This document shows positions 16,531 through 24,671 of a stretch of DNA of 64,000 nt, piece after piece. The notes beneath the pieces are model-generated. The model was not told the origin of the DNA and did not search any database. It saw nothing but the letters and a program-made list of their open reading frames with translations. This stretch comes from an uncultured Christensenellaceae bacterium (GTDB lineage Bacteria > Bacillota > Clostridia > Christensenellales > Borkfalkiaceae). The stretch's first letter is position 1. The number at the start of each line of letters is the position of its first letter. The stretch is taken from NCBI GenBank assembly GCA_910586825.1, contig CAJUJF010000001.1, positions 62,001 to 126,000 on the forward strand. The letters run 5' to 3'. Both the position numbers and the translations under genes were made by a program.

Positions 16531-17715
16531 ATGGAAAAGATAATTGACTATTCGAATATTAAATTTAGAGGCGACGGTAAGCTTAAACTGTTAATTATTG
16601 TTGGTACCCGTCCCGAAATCATTCGTCTTTCCGAAGTGATTAAGAAGTGCCGGAAATACTTTGACTGCATATTGGCACATACGGGACAGAATTACGATTA
16701 CAATTTGAACGGTATATTTTTTCGCGATTTAAATCTTGCCGATCCGGAAGCATATATGAACGCGGTAGGCGACGATTTGGGTGCTACGATAGGCAATATT
16801 ATTGATTGCAGTTATAAACTCATGTCGCAAATTAAGCCGGATGCTTTACTTGTTCTGGGGGATACAAACAGTTGTCTCTCGGCGATTCCGGCGAAACGTC
16901 TTCATATTCCTATATTTCATATGGAAGCCGGTAATCGTTGCAAAGACGAATGTTTACCTGAGGAAACGAACCGCAGAGTCGTCGATATTATATCGGATGT
17001 TAACATGGCATATTCCGAGCATGCACGCCGTTATTTGCAGGAATGCGGTTTGCCTAAGGAGAGAACTTATGTTACCGGATCGCCCATGGCAGAAGTATTG
17101 CGTGCGAATTTGGAACAAATCGAGAGTTCCGACATTTTGGAGAGATTTAATTTATGTCCCCAAAAATATATCTTACTGTCTGCGCATCGTGAGGAAAATA
17201 TCGATACGGAAAAGAATTTCGAAAGCCTTTTTACTGCGATCAATAAAATGGCAAACAAATATAATATGCCTATTTTGTACTCTTGCCATCCTCGCAGCAG
17301 AAAACGCTTAGAACAAAGCGGCTTTCAGCTCGATAAGAAGGTAATTCAACACGAACCTCTTGGATTTCATGATTACAACAAATTGCAAATGAATGCTTTT
17401 GTTGTGGTTTCCGACAGCGGTACGTTGCCCGAAGAGAGTTCGTTCTTTACTTCGTTAGGTAAACCTATTTCTGCGGTATGTATCAGAACTTCAACCGAGC
17501 GCCCCGAGGCGTTGGACAAAGCGTGTTTCGTACTTGCAGGTATTGATGAAAAATCATTGTTGCAAGCGGTCGATACTGCGGTTTCAATGAACGAAAACGG
17601 AGATTTAGGATTGCCTGTACCTGACTATGTAGAGGAAAACGTTTCAGATAAGGTTGTAAAACTAATTCAGTCGTATACGGGGATTGTAAATAAGATGGTT
17701 TGGCGAAAAGCATAA
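16531..17715 (+). CDS. capG: CapG-like UDP-sugar 2-epimerase (WecB family; UDP-L-FucNAc pathway step 3)
   Basis: The protein has 394 residues of the non-hydrolysing UDP-GlcNAc 2-epimerase family. GTRPEIIRLSEV (about residues 26-37), AHTGQNYDYNL, LGDTNSC, MEAGNRCKDECLPEETNRR and SDSGTLPEESSF are all present. In WecB the same blocks line the UDP and sugar sites. Directly after capF, it should make UDP-L-FucNAc by C2-epimerisation, as CapG/FnlC do, and not UDP-ManNAc. This is the last gene of the polysaccharide operon; after it the base composition changes and spoIIID follows. Confidence 0.91.
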   Translation: MEKIIDYSNIKFRGDGKLKLLIIVGTRPEIIRLSEVIKKCRKYFDCILAHTGQNYDYNLNGIFFRDLNLADPEAYMNAVGDDLGATIGNIIDCSYKLMSQIKPDALLVLGDTNSCLSAIPAKRLHIPIFHMEAGNRCKDECLPEETNRRVVDIISDVNMAYSEHARRYLQECGLPKERTYVTGSPMAEVLRANLEQIESSDILERFNLCPQKYILLSAHREENIDTEKNFESLFTAINKMANKYNMPILYSCHPRSRKRLEQSGFQLDKKVIQHEPLGFHDYNKLQMNAFVVVSDSGTLPEESSFFTSLGKPISAVCIRTSTERPEALDKACFVLAGIDEKSLLQAVDTAVSMNENGDLGLPVPDYVEENVSDKVVKLIQSYTGIVNKMVWRKA

Positions 17716-17775
17716 ATGGCGTAACAATACTCGTGCATAAGAAATAAGATTTGAGCGTCTAAATAAAAACAACTT

Positions 17776-17804
17776 TCATAATTCCCCCTTTTTCGACATA
17801 GATA
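17776..17804 (+). promoter_or_regulatory. Candidate sigma-E promoter of spoIIID
   Basis: TCATAAT (17,776-17,782) fits the sigma-E -35 form KMATATT at six of seven positions. After a 14-base gap, CATAGATA (17,797-17,804) fits the -10 form CATACAAT at most positions. In Bacillus subtilis spoIIID is read by sigma-E. No sigma-A promoter is seen in this gap. The expected RNA start, near 17,812, falls in the loop of the hairpin described separately. This is a motif match only. Confidence 0.45.
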
Positions 17805-17837
17805 TAAATATCTTTTGCCGAAAAAGGGGGAATTTTT
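17780..17837 (+). terminator. 16-bp perfect hairpin with T-run; covers the spoIIID ribosome site
   Basis: The left arm 17,780-17,795 (AATTCCCCCTTTTTCG) and right arm 17,819-17,834 are perfectly complementary, with a 23-base loop. The hairpin is followed by a run of T, so it can act as a rho-independent terminator for the polysaccharide operon. The right arm contains the GGGGG that serves as the spoIIID Shine-Dalgarno site, so any read-through RNA would have that site buried in the stem. Confidence 0.75.
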
Positions 17838-17838
17838 C

Positions 17839-18120
17839 GTGTGGGACAAAATTGAAGAACGCGTAAAAGTATGCGGTGAATATATCGTTAAAACGGGTTG
17901 TACCGTGCGCATGTGTGCAACTGCGCTCGGCAGCAGTAAATCCACGGTCCATAAAGACGTAACGGAGAGGTTGTCGTCGCTCGATCCCGAATTATGGGAA
18001 CAGGTCAAGAGCGTGTTGGAACTCAATTTAAAAGAAAGACACTTGCGCGGCGGCGATGCGACGAAACGCAAGTACGCCGAAAAAAAGCGCGACAGAGGGA
18101 ACGAGACAATCTTTTCCTGA
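17839..18120 (+). CDS. spoIIID: Sporulation transcription factor SpoIIID
   Basis: The protein has about 93 residues from GTG 17,839, which has GGGGGA 7 bases upstream; this start gives the usual length and N-terminus (MWDKIEERV). SSKSTVHKDVTERL is the recognition-helix block and RHLRGGDATKRKYAEKK, read here as HLRGGDATKRKY, is the basic C-terminal DNA-contacting part; both are nearly diagnostic. SpoIIID works in the mother cell with sigma-E to switch genes on and off before sigma-K becomes active. Its presence shows the organism belongs to an endospore-forming lineage. It stands alone between the polysaccharide operon and the dehydratase activase genes. Confidence 0.95.
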   Translation: MWDKIEERVKVCGEYIVKTGCTVRMCATALGSSKSTVHKDVTERLSSLDPELWEQVKSVLELNLKERHLRGGDATKRKYAEKKRDRGNETIFS

Positions 18121-18148
18121 TTTTCTACAAAATATCTCAATTCAGTTC

Positions 18149-18177
18149 TTGTCAATTTTTTGCGGGTGTGATATAAT
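18149..18177 (+). promoter_or_regulatory. Sigma-A promoter of the dehydratase activase operon
   Basis: TTGTCA (18,149-18,154) and TATAAT (18,172-18,177) are separated by 17 bases and lie 65 bases before the activase ATG. Confidence 0.75.
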
Positions 18178-18242
18178 CAAAATTGGATTAAGTCACTCCT
18201 TTTCACGGTTGCGGAAGGGAGTGCGGAAACGGAACGGATACG

Positions 18243-21170
18243 ATGGATAAATTATTGGGTATCGATGTAGGATCTACGACGGTAAAAGTGTGCGTGATCG
18301 ACGGGGACGAAGTGCTCTATTCCTCTTACGAACGCCATTTTTCCCGTGTGAAAGAATGCGTGTTGGGCGAACTGGAAAAAGTTCGTCCTTTCGGCGCGCG
18401 TTATAAAGTTTGCGTGACGGGCTCTGCGGGATTGGGACTTGCGCAGCGCGGCAAGATTCCCTTCGTGCAGGAAGTGCAGTCCGCGTTCGGCGCGATCAAA
18501 AAATTCTATCCCGACGCGGATGCGGCCGTGGAATTGGGCGGCGAAGACGCCAAGATTATATTCGTGACCGGCGGGAGTGAACAGCGCATGAACGGAAGCT
18601 GTGCGGGCGGAACGGGCGCGTTTATCGATCAGATGGCGACGTTGCTCGACCTGTCGGTTGCGGAGATGGATAACTTGGCGCTCAATGCGGAAAAGGTGTA
18701 TCCGATCGCGTCGCGATGCGGCGTCTTTGCGAAGTCCGACGTGCAACCTCTTCTGAATCAGGGCGCAAGCAAAGCGGATATTTCCGCTTCAATATTTCAG
18801 GCGGTGGTCGATCAGACGGTTTCGGGTCTCGCGCAGGGGCGCAGGATCAAGGGGAAGGTTCTCTTTCTCGGCGGACCGCTGTACTTTTTAAAAGCGTTGC
18901 GCAAGGCGTTTTGCACGACGCTGAAACTCGACGAAGCGCATGCGGTTTTTCCGGAGAACGCCCCGTGCTTTATGGCGATCGGCGCGGCGTTGTATGCCGA
19001 ACATTCTGTTGCGGAAGATTTGGATGAAATCGCTTCCCGCATCCGCGCGGCGTCCGATTCCGACGATATCGCGGTGGGACAGCCTCTGTTCGCCGATCGG
19101 CAGGAATACGACGAGTTCGTCGCCCGTCACAAGCGCAGCGATTTGGAGTTCGAAGATATCCGGACTTATTGCGGCGACGCATATCTCGGCATCGATTCCG
19201 GTTCCACGACGACGAAGTTGATGCTGATCACGCCGGAGAATAAAATTCTATATTCCCATTATCAGTCGAATAACGGACAGCCGCTCGATATCGTTGCGGA
19301 TAAGATCCGCGAAATTTATACGTTGCTCGGGGATCGCATCATCATTCGCGGCGCTTGCGTGACAGGTTACGGCGAGGATATGATGAAAGCGGCGCTGAAA
19401 ATCGATTTCGGCGTTGTGGAGACGATGGCGCATTTCAAAGCCGCGTTGCATTTCAATCCGGAAGTCGATTTTATCATCGATATCGGCGGACAGGATATCA
19501 AGTGTTTCAAAGTCAAGAACCGCGCCGTGGATTCGATCATGCTCAACGAAGCGTGTTCTTCCGGTTGCGGATCGTTTATTCAGACGTTTGCGAAGGCGAT
19601 GGGAATGGAAATCGACGAATTTTCCAGACTCGGCCTGTTTGCGAAACATCCCGTCGAACTCGGTTCGCGCTGTACGGTGTTCATGAACAGTTCGGTAAAA
19701 CAGGCGCAGAAAGAGGGCGCGGGCATCGAGGATATTTCCGCGGGGCTTTCCTCGTCCATCGTAAAAAACGCAATTTATAAAGTGATTCGCGCGCGCACGC
19801 CGGAAGAACTCGGCGATCATATCGTGGTTCAGGGCGGGACTTTTTTAAACGACGCCGTTTTGCGTTCGTTTGAAAAGGAGACGGGCAAACAAGTCGTGCG
19901 ACCCGCCATTGCGGGACTGATGGGCGCGTTCGGCGCGGCACTTTACGCAAAGGAAAACACGCGCGTCGAGAAACTGATCAGCAGTCTTGTGACCGAAGCG
20001 GAACTCAGGGCGTTCCGGTACACCTCTCAGTCGGTGAATTGCAAGGGTTGCACTTCCAAATGTAACGTGAATATCCTCACGTTTGCGGACGGGCGAAAAT
20101 TTATTTCGGGCAACAAGTGCGAACGCGGCGCGGGGTTGCAGGTCCCGACCGACCGTCCCGATCTTTACGAATATAAATACAACAAATTGCTGTCCCTTCC
20201 GAAACAGGAAGCGGCGAAGCGCGGAAAAGTGGGATTGCCGTTGCAGCTTGTCATGTACGAACAGCTTCCGCTCTGGACGGGTTTTTTCGAAACCTGCGGA
20301 TTTCAGGTCGTGCTTTCGGAAAAGAGTTCGCGGGAACTGTATTTCAAAGGTCAGCATACCGTTGCGAGCGATACCGCATGTTATCCGGCGAAGCTGATGC
20401 ACGGGCATATCGAATCGTTGCTCGATAAAGGGGTAGATTTTATTTTCTATCCCTGCGAGAGCTACAATCTCGACGAACACGATTCGGTAAACCATTACAA
20501 CTGTCCCGTCGTTGCGTATTATCCCGAACTTTTAAAAGCGAATAACGAACGGCTTACGAACGACAACCTGATCATGCCGTATATCGATCCGAACAACCTC
20601 AGGACGACGGCGAAGGCGTTAAAGCGGGCGCTGAAAAAGTACAGACTGTCGACCGCACTTATCATGCGGGGGCTGAGCGAGGGGTTGCGCCGCATGGAAG
20701 AATTTCATGCGGGAATCGTTCGGGAAGGGCGGCGGATCCTTGCGCGCGCGGAACGCGAAGGGAAGCGGGTGATCGTTCTTGCGGGCAGACCCTATCACGT
20801 CGATCCCGAAATCAATCACGGAATCGGGAAACTGCTGTGTTCTCTCGGGCTTGTCGTGCTGTCGGAAGACGCGGTATTCGAAGAAGCCAATCTGGTCAAA
20901 GTCAACGTGCTTAATCAGTGGACGTATCACGCGCGGCTTTACCGTGCGGCGGAGTACGTGACGACGCACCCGAATGCGAATTTGGTGCAGCTCGTTTCGT
21001 TCGGCTGCGGGATCGATGCCATCACGACCGACGAAGTGCGCGGGATTCTCGAAAGCCGCGGAAAACTTTATACGCAGATCAAAATCGACGAGATCAACAA
21101 TCTCGGCGTCGTGAAAATCCGCCTGCGTTCTCTGTTGGCGGCGATCGAAGAACAGGACGGTAAATTATGA
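18243..21170 (+). CDS. Tandem BadF/HgdC-type acyl-CoA dehydratase activase with DUF2229 region
   Basis: The protein has 975 residues. It contains two ASKHA ATPase domains in series. The first opens with LGIDVGSTTVKVCVIDGDE and has ELGGEDAKI and NGSCAGGTGAFIDQMA. The second starts near residue 318 with LGIDSGSTTTKLMLI and has IDIGGQDIKCF and NEACSSGCGSFIQ. The conserved Cys of each GSCAGGTG/ACSSGCGS loop is where the bridging [4Fe-4S] cluster binds in HgdC. A cysteine pair region (CKGCTSKCNVN ... NKCERG) and a DUF2229-like part follow. Such proteins feed low-potential electrons to 2-hydroxyacyl-CoA dehydratase-like partners. The next gene overlaps it by 4 bases. Confidence 0.92.
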   Translation: MDKLLGIDVGSTTVKVCVIDGDEVLYSSYERHFSRVKECVLGELEKVRPFGARYKVCVTGSAGLGLAQRGKIPFVQEVQSAFGAIKKFYPDADAAVELGGEDAKIIFVTGGSEQRMNGSCAGGTGAFIDQMATLLDLSVAEMDNLALNAEKVYPIASRCGVFAKSDVQPLLNQGASKADISASIFQAVVDQTVSGLAQGRRIKGKVLFLGGPLYFLKALRKAFCTTLKLDEAHAVFPENAPCFMAIGAALYAEHSVAEDLDEIASRIRAASDSDDIAVGQPLFADRQEYDEFVARHKRSDLEFEDIRTYCGDAYLGIDSGSTTTKLMLITPENKILYSHYQSNNGQPLDIVADKIREIYTLLGDRIIIRGACVTGYGEDMMKAALKIDFGVVETMAHFKAALHFNPEVDFIIDIGGQDIKCFKVKNRAVDSIMLNEACSSGCGSFIQTFAKAMGMEIDEFSRLGLFAKHPVELGSRCTVFMNSSVKQAQKEGAGIEDISAGLSSSIVKNAIYKVIRARTPEELGDHIVVQGGTFLNDAVLRSFEKETGKQVVRPAIAGLMGAFGAALYAKENTRVEKLISSLVTEAELRAFRYTSQSVNCKGCTSKCNVNILTFADGRKFISGNKCERGAGLQVPTDRPDLYEYKYNKLLSLPKQEAAKRGKVGLPLQLVMYEQLPLWTGFFETCGFQVVLSEKSSRELYFKGQHTVASDTACYPAKLMHGHIESLLDKGVDFIFYPCESYNLDEHDSVNHYNCPVVAYYPELLKANNERLTNDNLIMPYIDPNNLRTTAKALKRALKKYRLSTALIMRGLSEGLRRMEEFHAGIVREGRRILARAEREGKRVIVLAGRPYHVDPEINHGIGKLLCSLGLVVLSEDAVFEEANLVKVNVLNQWTYHARLYRAAEYVTTHPNANLVQLVSFGCGIDAITTDEVRGILESRGKLYTQIKIDEINNLGVVKIRLRSLLAAIEEQDGKL

Positions 21171-22465
21171 CGGAACGGAGAGACTCGGCAAAACAGGTCG
21201 TCGATTTTACCGACGACTATCCTACGTTTACGGCGGACATGAAATCGGAATATACCATACTGGTGCCCGATATGTTGCCTTGGCATTTTGATCTACTGAT
21301 TCATGCAATGCGGCAGGAGGGGTATCGCGTCGAAGTGCTTCATAACGAAGGGCGCGCCGTAATCGACGAGGGATTGAAACACGTGCATAACGACACGTGT
21401 TTTCCCGCGCTTTGCGTGATCGGGCAATATCTCGACGCGTTGAAGAGCGGAAAGTACGACGTAAACAAAACCGCGGTTTTGATTACCCAGACGGGCGGCG
21501 GCTGCCGCGCGAGCAATTATATTCCTCTGATCAGAAAGGCGTTGAAAGCGGATTTCCCCAACGTTCCCGTGCTTTCGCTGAATTTCGCGGGCTTGGAAAA
21601 AGGCAACGGACTTGCGCCCGATCTGAAATTTTTAATCAAGCTTGCCTATTCGATTTTTTACGGCGACGTAATTATGAGCTGTTTCAATCAGACGAAGCCG
21701 TATGAAATCACGGAAGGGGAGAGCGCGAAAGCCCGTATCCGGTGCGTGGAAGAGATGAAGCGCGCGTTGGATCACGGTAGCTATAAGAAGCTGAAACAAA
21801 ACGTGCGTTATCTGCTCGATACGTTTGCCGGCGTTCCCGTAAAGCGGGAGAAAAAAGTAAAGGTCGGGATCGTAGGCGAGATTTACGTAAAGTATTCTCC
21901 GCTCGGCAATTCTCATCTCGAAGATTTCTTGCTTTCCGAAAATTGCGAACCGGTCGTTCCCGCGCTGATGGATTTCATTTTGTATTGCGTGATCAACAAT
22001 GTAAACGACGCGAAGTTTTACGGGATCAATCGCAAGTCGGCGTTGCTTTTTAAAATCGCGTACAAATGGATATACGGAAAACAGAAGAGAGTGATCCGCT
22101 ATATGAAAGCACACGGCAGATACGAGCCGATGCACGATTTCGAACACCTGCGCAGATGCGCCGATCGCGTGATCAACCAAGGCGTAAAGATGGGCGAGGG
22201 TTGGCTGATTCCCGCCGAAATGGCGGCGCTTGCCGAAACGGGCGCGGGGAATATCGTCTGCGCGCAGCCGTTCGGATGCCTGCCCAATCACATTGCGGGC
22301 AAGGGCGCGACGCGCGTCATCAAAGAACTGTATGCAAACGCAAACATTGTCCCCGTCGACTACGATCCTTCCGCGACGCGCGTGAATCAGGAGAACAGAA
22401 TCAAACTGATGCTTGCAACGGCTCGGGAAAATCTGGACAAATTAGCGAAAAGCCCGTCGAATTGA
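21167..22465 (+). CDS. 2-hydroxyacyl-CoA dehydratase-like (HgdB/YjiM family) subunit
   Basis: The protein has 432 residues. HNDTCFPALCVIGQYLDALK, TQTGGGCRASNYIPLIRKAL and CAQPFGCLPNHIAGKGATR carry the conserved Cys residues that ligate an iron-sulfur cluster in this family. In many Clostridia this part is fused to the double activase as one protein of about 1,400 residues; here the two parts are separate genes sharing an ATGA overlap. No CoA-transferase or dehydratase partner gene lies nearby, so a standard amino-acid fermentation role cannot be assumed. It ends just before a strong terminator. Confidence 0.86.
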   Translation: MTERRDSAKQVVDFTDDYPTFTADMKSEYTILVPDMLPWHFDLLIHAMRQEGYRVEVLHNEGRAVIDEGLKHVHNDTCFPALCVIGQYLDALKSGKYDVNKTAVLITQTGGGCRASNYIPLIRKALKADFPNVPVLSLNFAGLEKGNGLAPDLKFLIKLAYSIFYGDVIMSCFNQTKPYEITEGESAKARIRCVEEMKRALDHGSYKKLKQNVRYLLDTFAGVPVKREKKVKVGIVGEIYVKYSPLGNSHLEDFLLSENCEPVVPALMDFILYCVINNVNDAKFYGINRKSALLFKIAYKWIYGKQKRVIRYMKAHGRYEPMHDFEHLRRCADRVINQGVKMGEGWLIPAEMAALAETGAGNIVCAQPFGCLPNHIAGKGATRVIKELYANANIVPVDYDPSATRVNQENRIKLMLATARENLDKLAKSPSN

Positions 22466-22483
22466 TTTTTATAAGAAAACATC

Positions 22484-22519
22484 AAGATCCCCGCGTTTAT
22501 TTAACGCGGGGATCTTTAC
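22484..22519. terminator. Bidirectional rho-independent terminator
   Basis: Arms 22,484-22,497 (AAGATCCCCGCGTT) and 22,503-22,516 form a 14-bp perfect stem with a 5-base loop. It lies between the dehydratase gene and the convergent DUF4363 gene and can serve both. Confidence 0.9.
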
Positions 22520-22528
22520 GGCAAATCC

Positions 22529-22906
22529 TTACATAATATTTTCAAGGGCGGGAAGGTAAGTGTCCGGCAAGCATTTCGTGAGGTGCGTAAGCACTTCGAG
22601 TTTCGAAAGCGCGAGCGAATAGTTTTGCTCCGCGATCAGCCGTACCGTTTCGGACATATAATAATCGATGCGGGAAATGTCGTTGTGCGGGATCCACACG
22701 TGAAGATGTTCTTTCTTGCTTTCCCAAGATTCCCGTACCGCTTTTGCGTCTTCGACGTTTGCGGTTTCCGCTTCCGTTTTGTCGATCAACGTTTCCAGTT
22801 CCGTTCCGAATTGCGTAAATTGCCGGTCGACGTAGATACCTTCGAATAACGCCAATCCCGCGAGGAGGGCAAGAGTGACGAAAATGCTGATCAGCGATTT
22901 TACCAT
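22529..22906 (-). CDS. DUF4363 family protein
   Basis: The protein has 125 residues. One N-terminal hydrophobic segment (about residues 4-24, ISIFVTLALLAGLALFEGIY) serves as a signal anchor; the rest is a charged, probably helical, extracytoplasmic domain with HNDISRIDYYM and YSLALSKLEVL. This matches DUF4363 proteins, which in Clostridia are almost always paired with a DUF421/YetF protein, as here (7-base overlap with the upstream gene). The biochemical role is unknown. A link to spore or envelope stress has been suggested from context for the paired family. Confidence 0.8.
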   Translation of the reverse strand: MVKSLISIFVTLALLAGLALFEGIYVDRQFTQFGTELETLIDKTEAETANVEDAKAVRESWESKKEHLHVWIPHNDISRIDYYMSETVRLIAEQNYSLALSKLEVLTHLTKCLPDTYLPALENIM

Positions 22907-23589
22907 ACTTTTCCTCCCGGATATTCCACCGTAAAGGTTTGGAATTTTTCGTTTTTCACTTGCAGATAAATTTTACCCGTGCCGTCCGCGGTGAGGACCA
23001 AAACTTTTTTTATGTTTTTGATCCCTTTCTGCGCCAGCAGATCGTCGAAATACTCTCGTCCGAGTCCGAGAATGGCGAGATTTTTGGAGTCATAGTTGCC
23101 GTTGTCGATGATCACGAGCGGAAGAGAATTCTGCGTCTGCTCGTAATCCTGTTTCGGAAGCGCCGAAAACGTGCCGTTTGCTTCGTAGAGCGCGTAGTCG
23201 ATGCTGTCAAGCGAGAAATATCCTGCCGAGCGCAGAGATTCGATCAGGTCGGACACGTCCAGATTGTTGCGTTTGAGTTGGTAGTCGTCGATTCCGTTTT
23301 TGTTGATCACGACGCTCGGCTTGCCGCTGATGAGCGATTTCAAGGGCTTGATTTTCAGATCGAGAAGGGTCATGATCTCGTGCAGAACGAAAATCGTGAC
23401 GACCGCGACGATCCCGTACAGCAACGGAATGGAGACGTCTGCCATGGGAATACACGCAAGTTCGGCAATGAGCAGCGTGATGACAAGTTCGAACGGCTGC
23501 ATTTCGCCGATCTGGCGTTTCCCCATCAGGCGCATGATCACGAGCAGGACGATAAAGATGATCGCCGTGCGAATCGTTACGAGTAACAT
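22900..23589 (-). CDS. DUF421 (YetF-like) membrane protein
   Basis: The protein has 229 residues from ATG at 23,589, the first Met that gives a normal family N-terminus (MLLVTIRTAIIF). The frame extends upstream to 23,799, but that stretch is the folT riboswitch on the other strand and is not family-like. Three hydrophobic segments cover residues 1 to about 80, with VIMRLMGKRQIGEMQPFELVI the best-kept block. A soluble domain follows, with KSLISGKPSVVINKNGI and LRSAGYFSLDSIDYAL, typical of DUF421. The downstream gene is DUF4363. No strong ribosome site is visible before this start. Confidence 0.86.
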   Translation of the reverse strand: MLLVTIRTAIIFIVLLVIMRLMGKRQIGEMQPFELVITLLIAELACIPMADVSIPLLYGIVAVVTIFVLHEIMTLLDLKIKPLKSLISGKPSVVINKNGIDDYQLKRNNLDVSDLIESLRSAGYFSLDSIDYALYEANGTFSALPKQDYEQTQNSLPLVIIDNGNYDSKNLAILGLGREYFDDLLAQKGIKNIKKVLVLTADGTGKIYLQVKNEKFQTFTVEYPGGKVW

Positions 23590-23631
23590 ATCACAAGTAT
23601 CGATAATTTTTCCGAAACTATGTAATTTTCC

Positions 23632-23660
23632 TTGACATTTTCCGAAAAATACGATAGAAT
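23632..23660 (+). promoter_or_regulatory. Sigma-A promoter of folT
   Basis: TTGACA (23,632-23,637) and TAGAAT (23,655-23,660) are 17 bases apart and lie directly upstream of the riboswitch. Confidence 0.85.
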
Positions 23661-23663
23661 CAA

Positions 23664-23815
23664 AACAGAAGAGTAGCCAAGGCGCGTTAAGTGTTGCGAA
23701 ACGGGACGTTGTTCGCAAACGAAAGGATAATCCCTGCGGTGCCGCGGCGCGTCCGCTTGTTTTACGCAATTTAAGCGTACTTTTTTGCGGACCTCTCAAA
23801 TTACGGGAGGTTTTT
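23664..23815 (+). promoter_or_regulatory. THF (tetrahydrofolate) riboswitch with expression platform
   Basis: The aptamer, about 23,664-23,760, has the conserved blocks of the folT-type THF riboswitch in order: GAGTAG, GGCGCGTTAAGTGTT, CGGGACGTTGTTCG, CGAAAGG, GCGGTGCC and GTCCGC. Downstream, CGCTT (23,754-23,758) can pair with AAGCG (23,773-23,777), giving an alternative to the closing stem. ACCTC (23,791-23,795) can pair with GAGGT (23,807-23,811), which contains the folT Shine-Dalgarno site and is followed by six T. Folate binding would therefore reduce folT expression. The aptamer match is direct; the choice between terminator and ribosome-site masking is inferred. Confidence 0.87.
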
Positions 23816-23819
23816 TATT

Positions 23820-24482
23820 ATGCCAGAAACTATCAAAACAACGAAGCAGATTCCGCTGTACAAACGTCTCTTACTGTCGCGGATCATTTGCGGAAAATCC
23901 GCGGCGCAACAGATTGCGTACATCGGCGTCATTACCGCGCTGTGTATCGTCGCCAATTTTATGACGGTCAAGTTGGCAACCGTGGAATTTTCGCTCACGA
24001 TTTTCTTCTCCGTACTCGCGGGAATGCTGATCGGTCCTCCGCTCGGGTTCTGCGCGGCGTTTTTGGGGGACGGGATCGGGTTCCTCATAAACGGCGGCGG
24101 ATTCATGTACTATTGGTGGGTTGCGCTTTCCTGTTCGACAATGGCGCTCATCTCGGGATTGGTGACGAATTTTATCAGTTTCCGTTCGGAGCGCGGCGCG
24201 TACATCAAGCTGACGCTGATATGCGCATTGACGCTCGCGATCTGTTCCGTAGGGATAAACAGCACGGGCATGTACTATTTGGGATTGAAGATTTACATGC
24301 CGCCCAACGTCGTAAAGGTTGTGGAATCGCAATTCGGCGGCAATCTCACGTTCGGGATATATCTGCTGATCCGTTTCTTTATCTTAGGGCAGATATTCAA
24401 CAGTATCTTGAATTACGGGTTGCTCTTTGTCGCGCTTCCGACGCTGATTTCGATCAAACCCTTAAAGCTCGATTTCAATTAG
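23820..24482 (+). CDS. folT: ECF transporter folate-specific S component
   Basis: The membrane protein has 220 residues and about six hydrophobic segments, the usual size of ECF substrate-binding subunits. Features are AAQQIAYIGVITALCIVANF, then a FSLTIFFSVLAGMLIGPPLGF block and FLGDGIGFLINGGGFMYYWW, as in the folate group. The THF riboswitch directly upstream supports folate as substrate. It needs the shared EcfA/A'/T module encoded elsewhere. GGGAGG lies 9 bases before the ATG. A terminator follows, so the gene is transcribed alone. Confidence 0.92.
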   Translation: MPETIKTTKQIPLYKRLLLSRIICGKSAAQQIAYIGVITALCIVANFMTVKLATVEFSLTIFFSVLAGMLIGPPLGFCAAFLGDGIGFLINGGGFMYYWWVALSCSTMALISGLVTNFISFRSERGAYIKLTLICALTLAICSVGINSTGMYYLGLKIYMPPNVVKVVESQFGGNLTFGIYLLIRFFILGQIFNSILNYGLLFVALPTLISIKPLKLDFN

Positions 24483-24501
24483 CATACACCTCCTCACCTG
24501 G

Positions 24502-24538
24502 TCTCCCCGTTCCGTGTTCGGAAGGGGAGGCTATTTTT
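24502..24538 (+). terminator. Rho-independent terminator after folT
   Basis: CTCCCC-g-TTCCG pairs with CGGAA-g-GGGAG around a short loop, followed by a T-rich stretch. Confidence 0.8.
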
Positions 24539-24613
24539 GTGCAATCCGATAAACGTGCAGATTCGTCGCTTAGAGATTCTCTTGAAAATTTCATGAATAT
24601 AAATCGGTTGCGG

Positions 24614-24643
24614 TTGACTTTTTTCGGGCGCGGGTGTTATAAT
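24614..24643 (+). promoter_or_regulatory. Sigma-A promoter of the lgt operon
   Basis: TTGACT (24,614-24,619) and TATAAT (24,638-24,643) are 18 bases apart, about 29 bases before the lgt start. Confidence 0.8.
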
Positions 24644-24671
24644 AAGAGTATCTATCATGAGGGGGAATGCG

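Noticed and set aside
23590..23799. N-terminal extension of the DUF421 protein
   Set aside because: This stretch is the THF riboswitch and folT promoter on the opposite strand, and the protein already has a normal start at 23,589.
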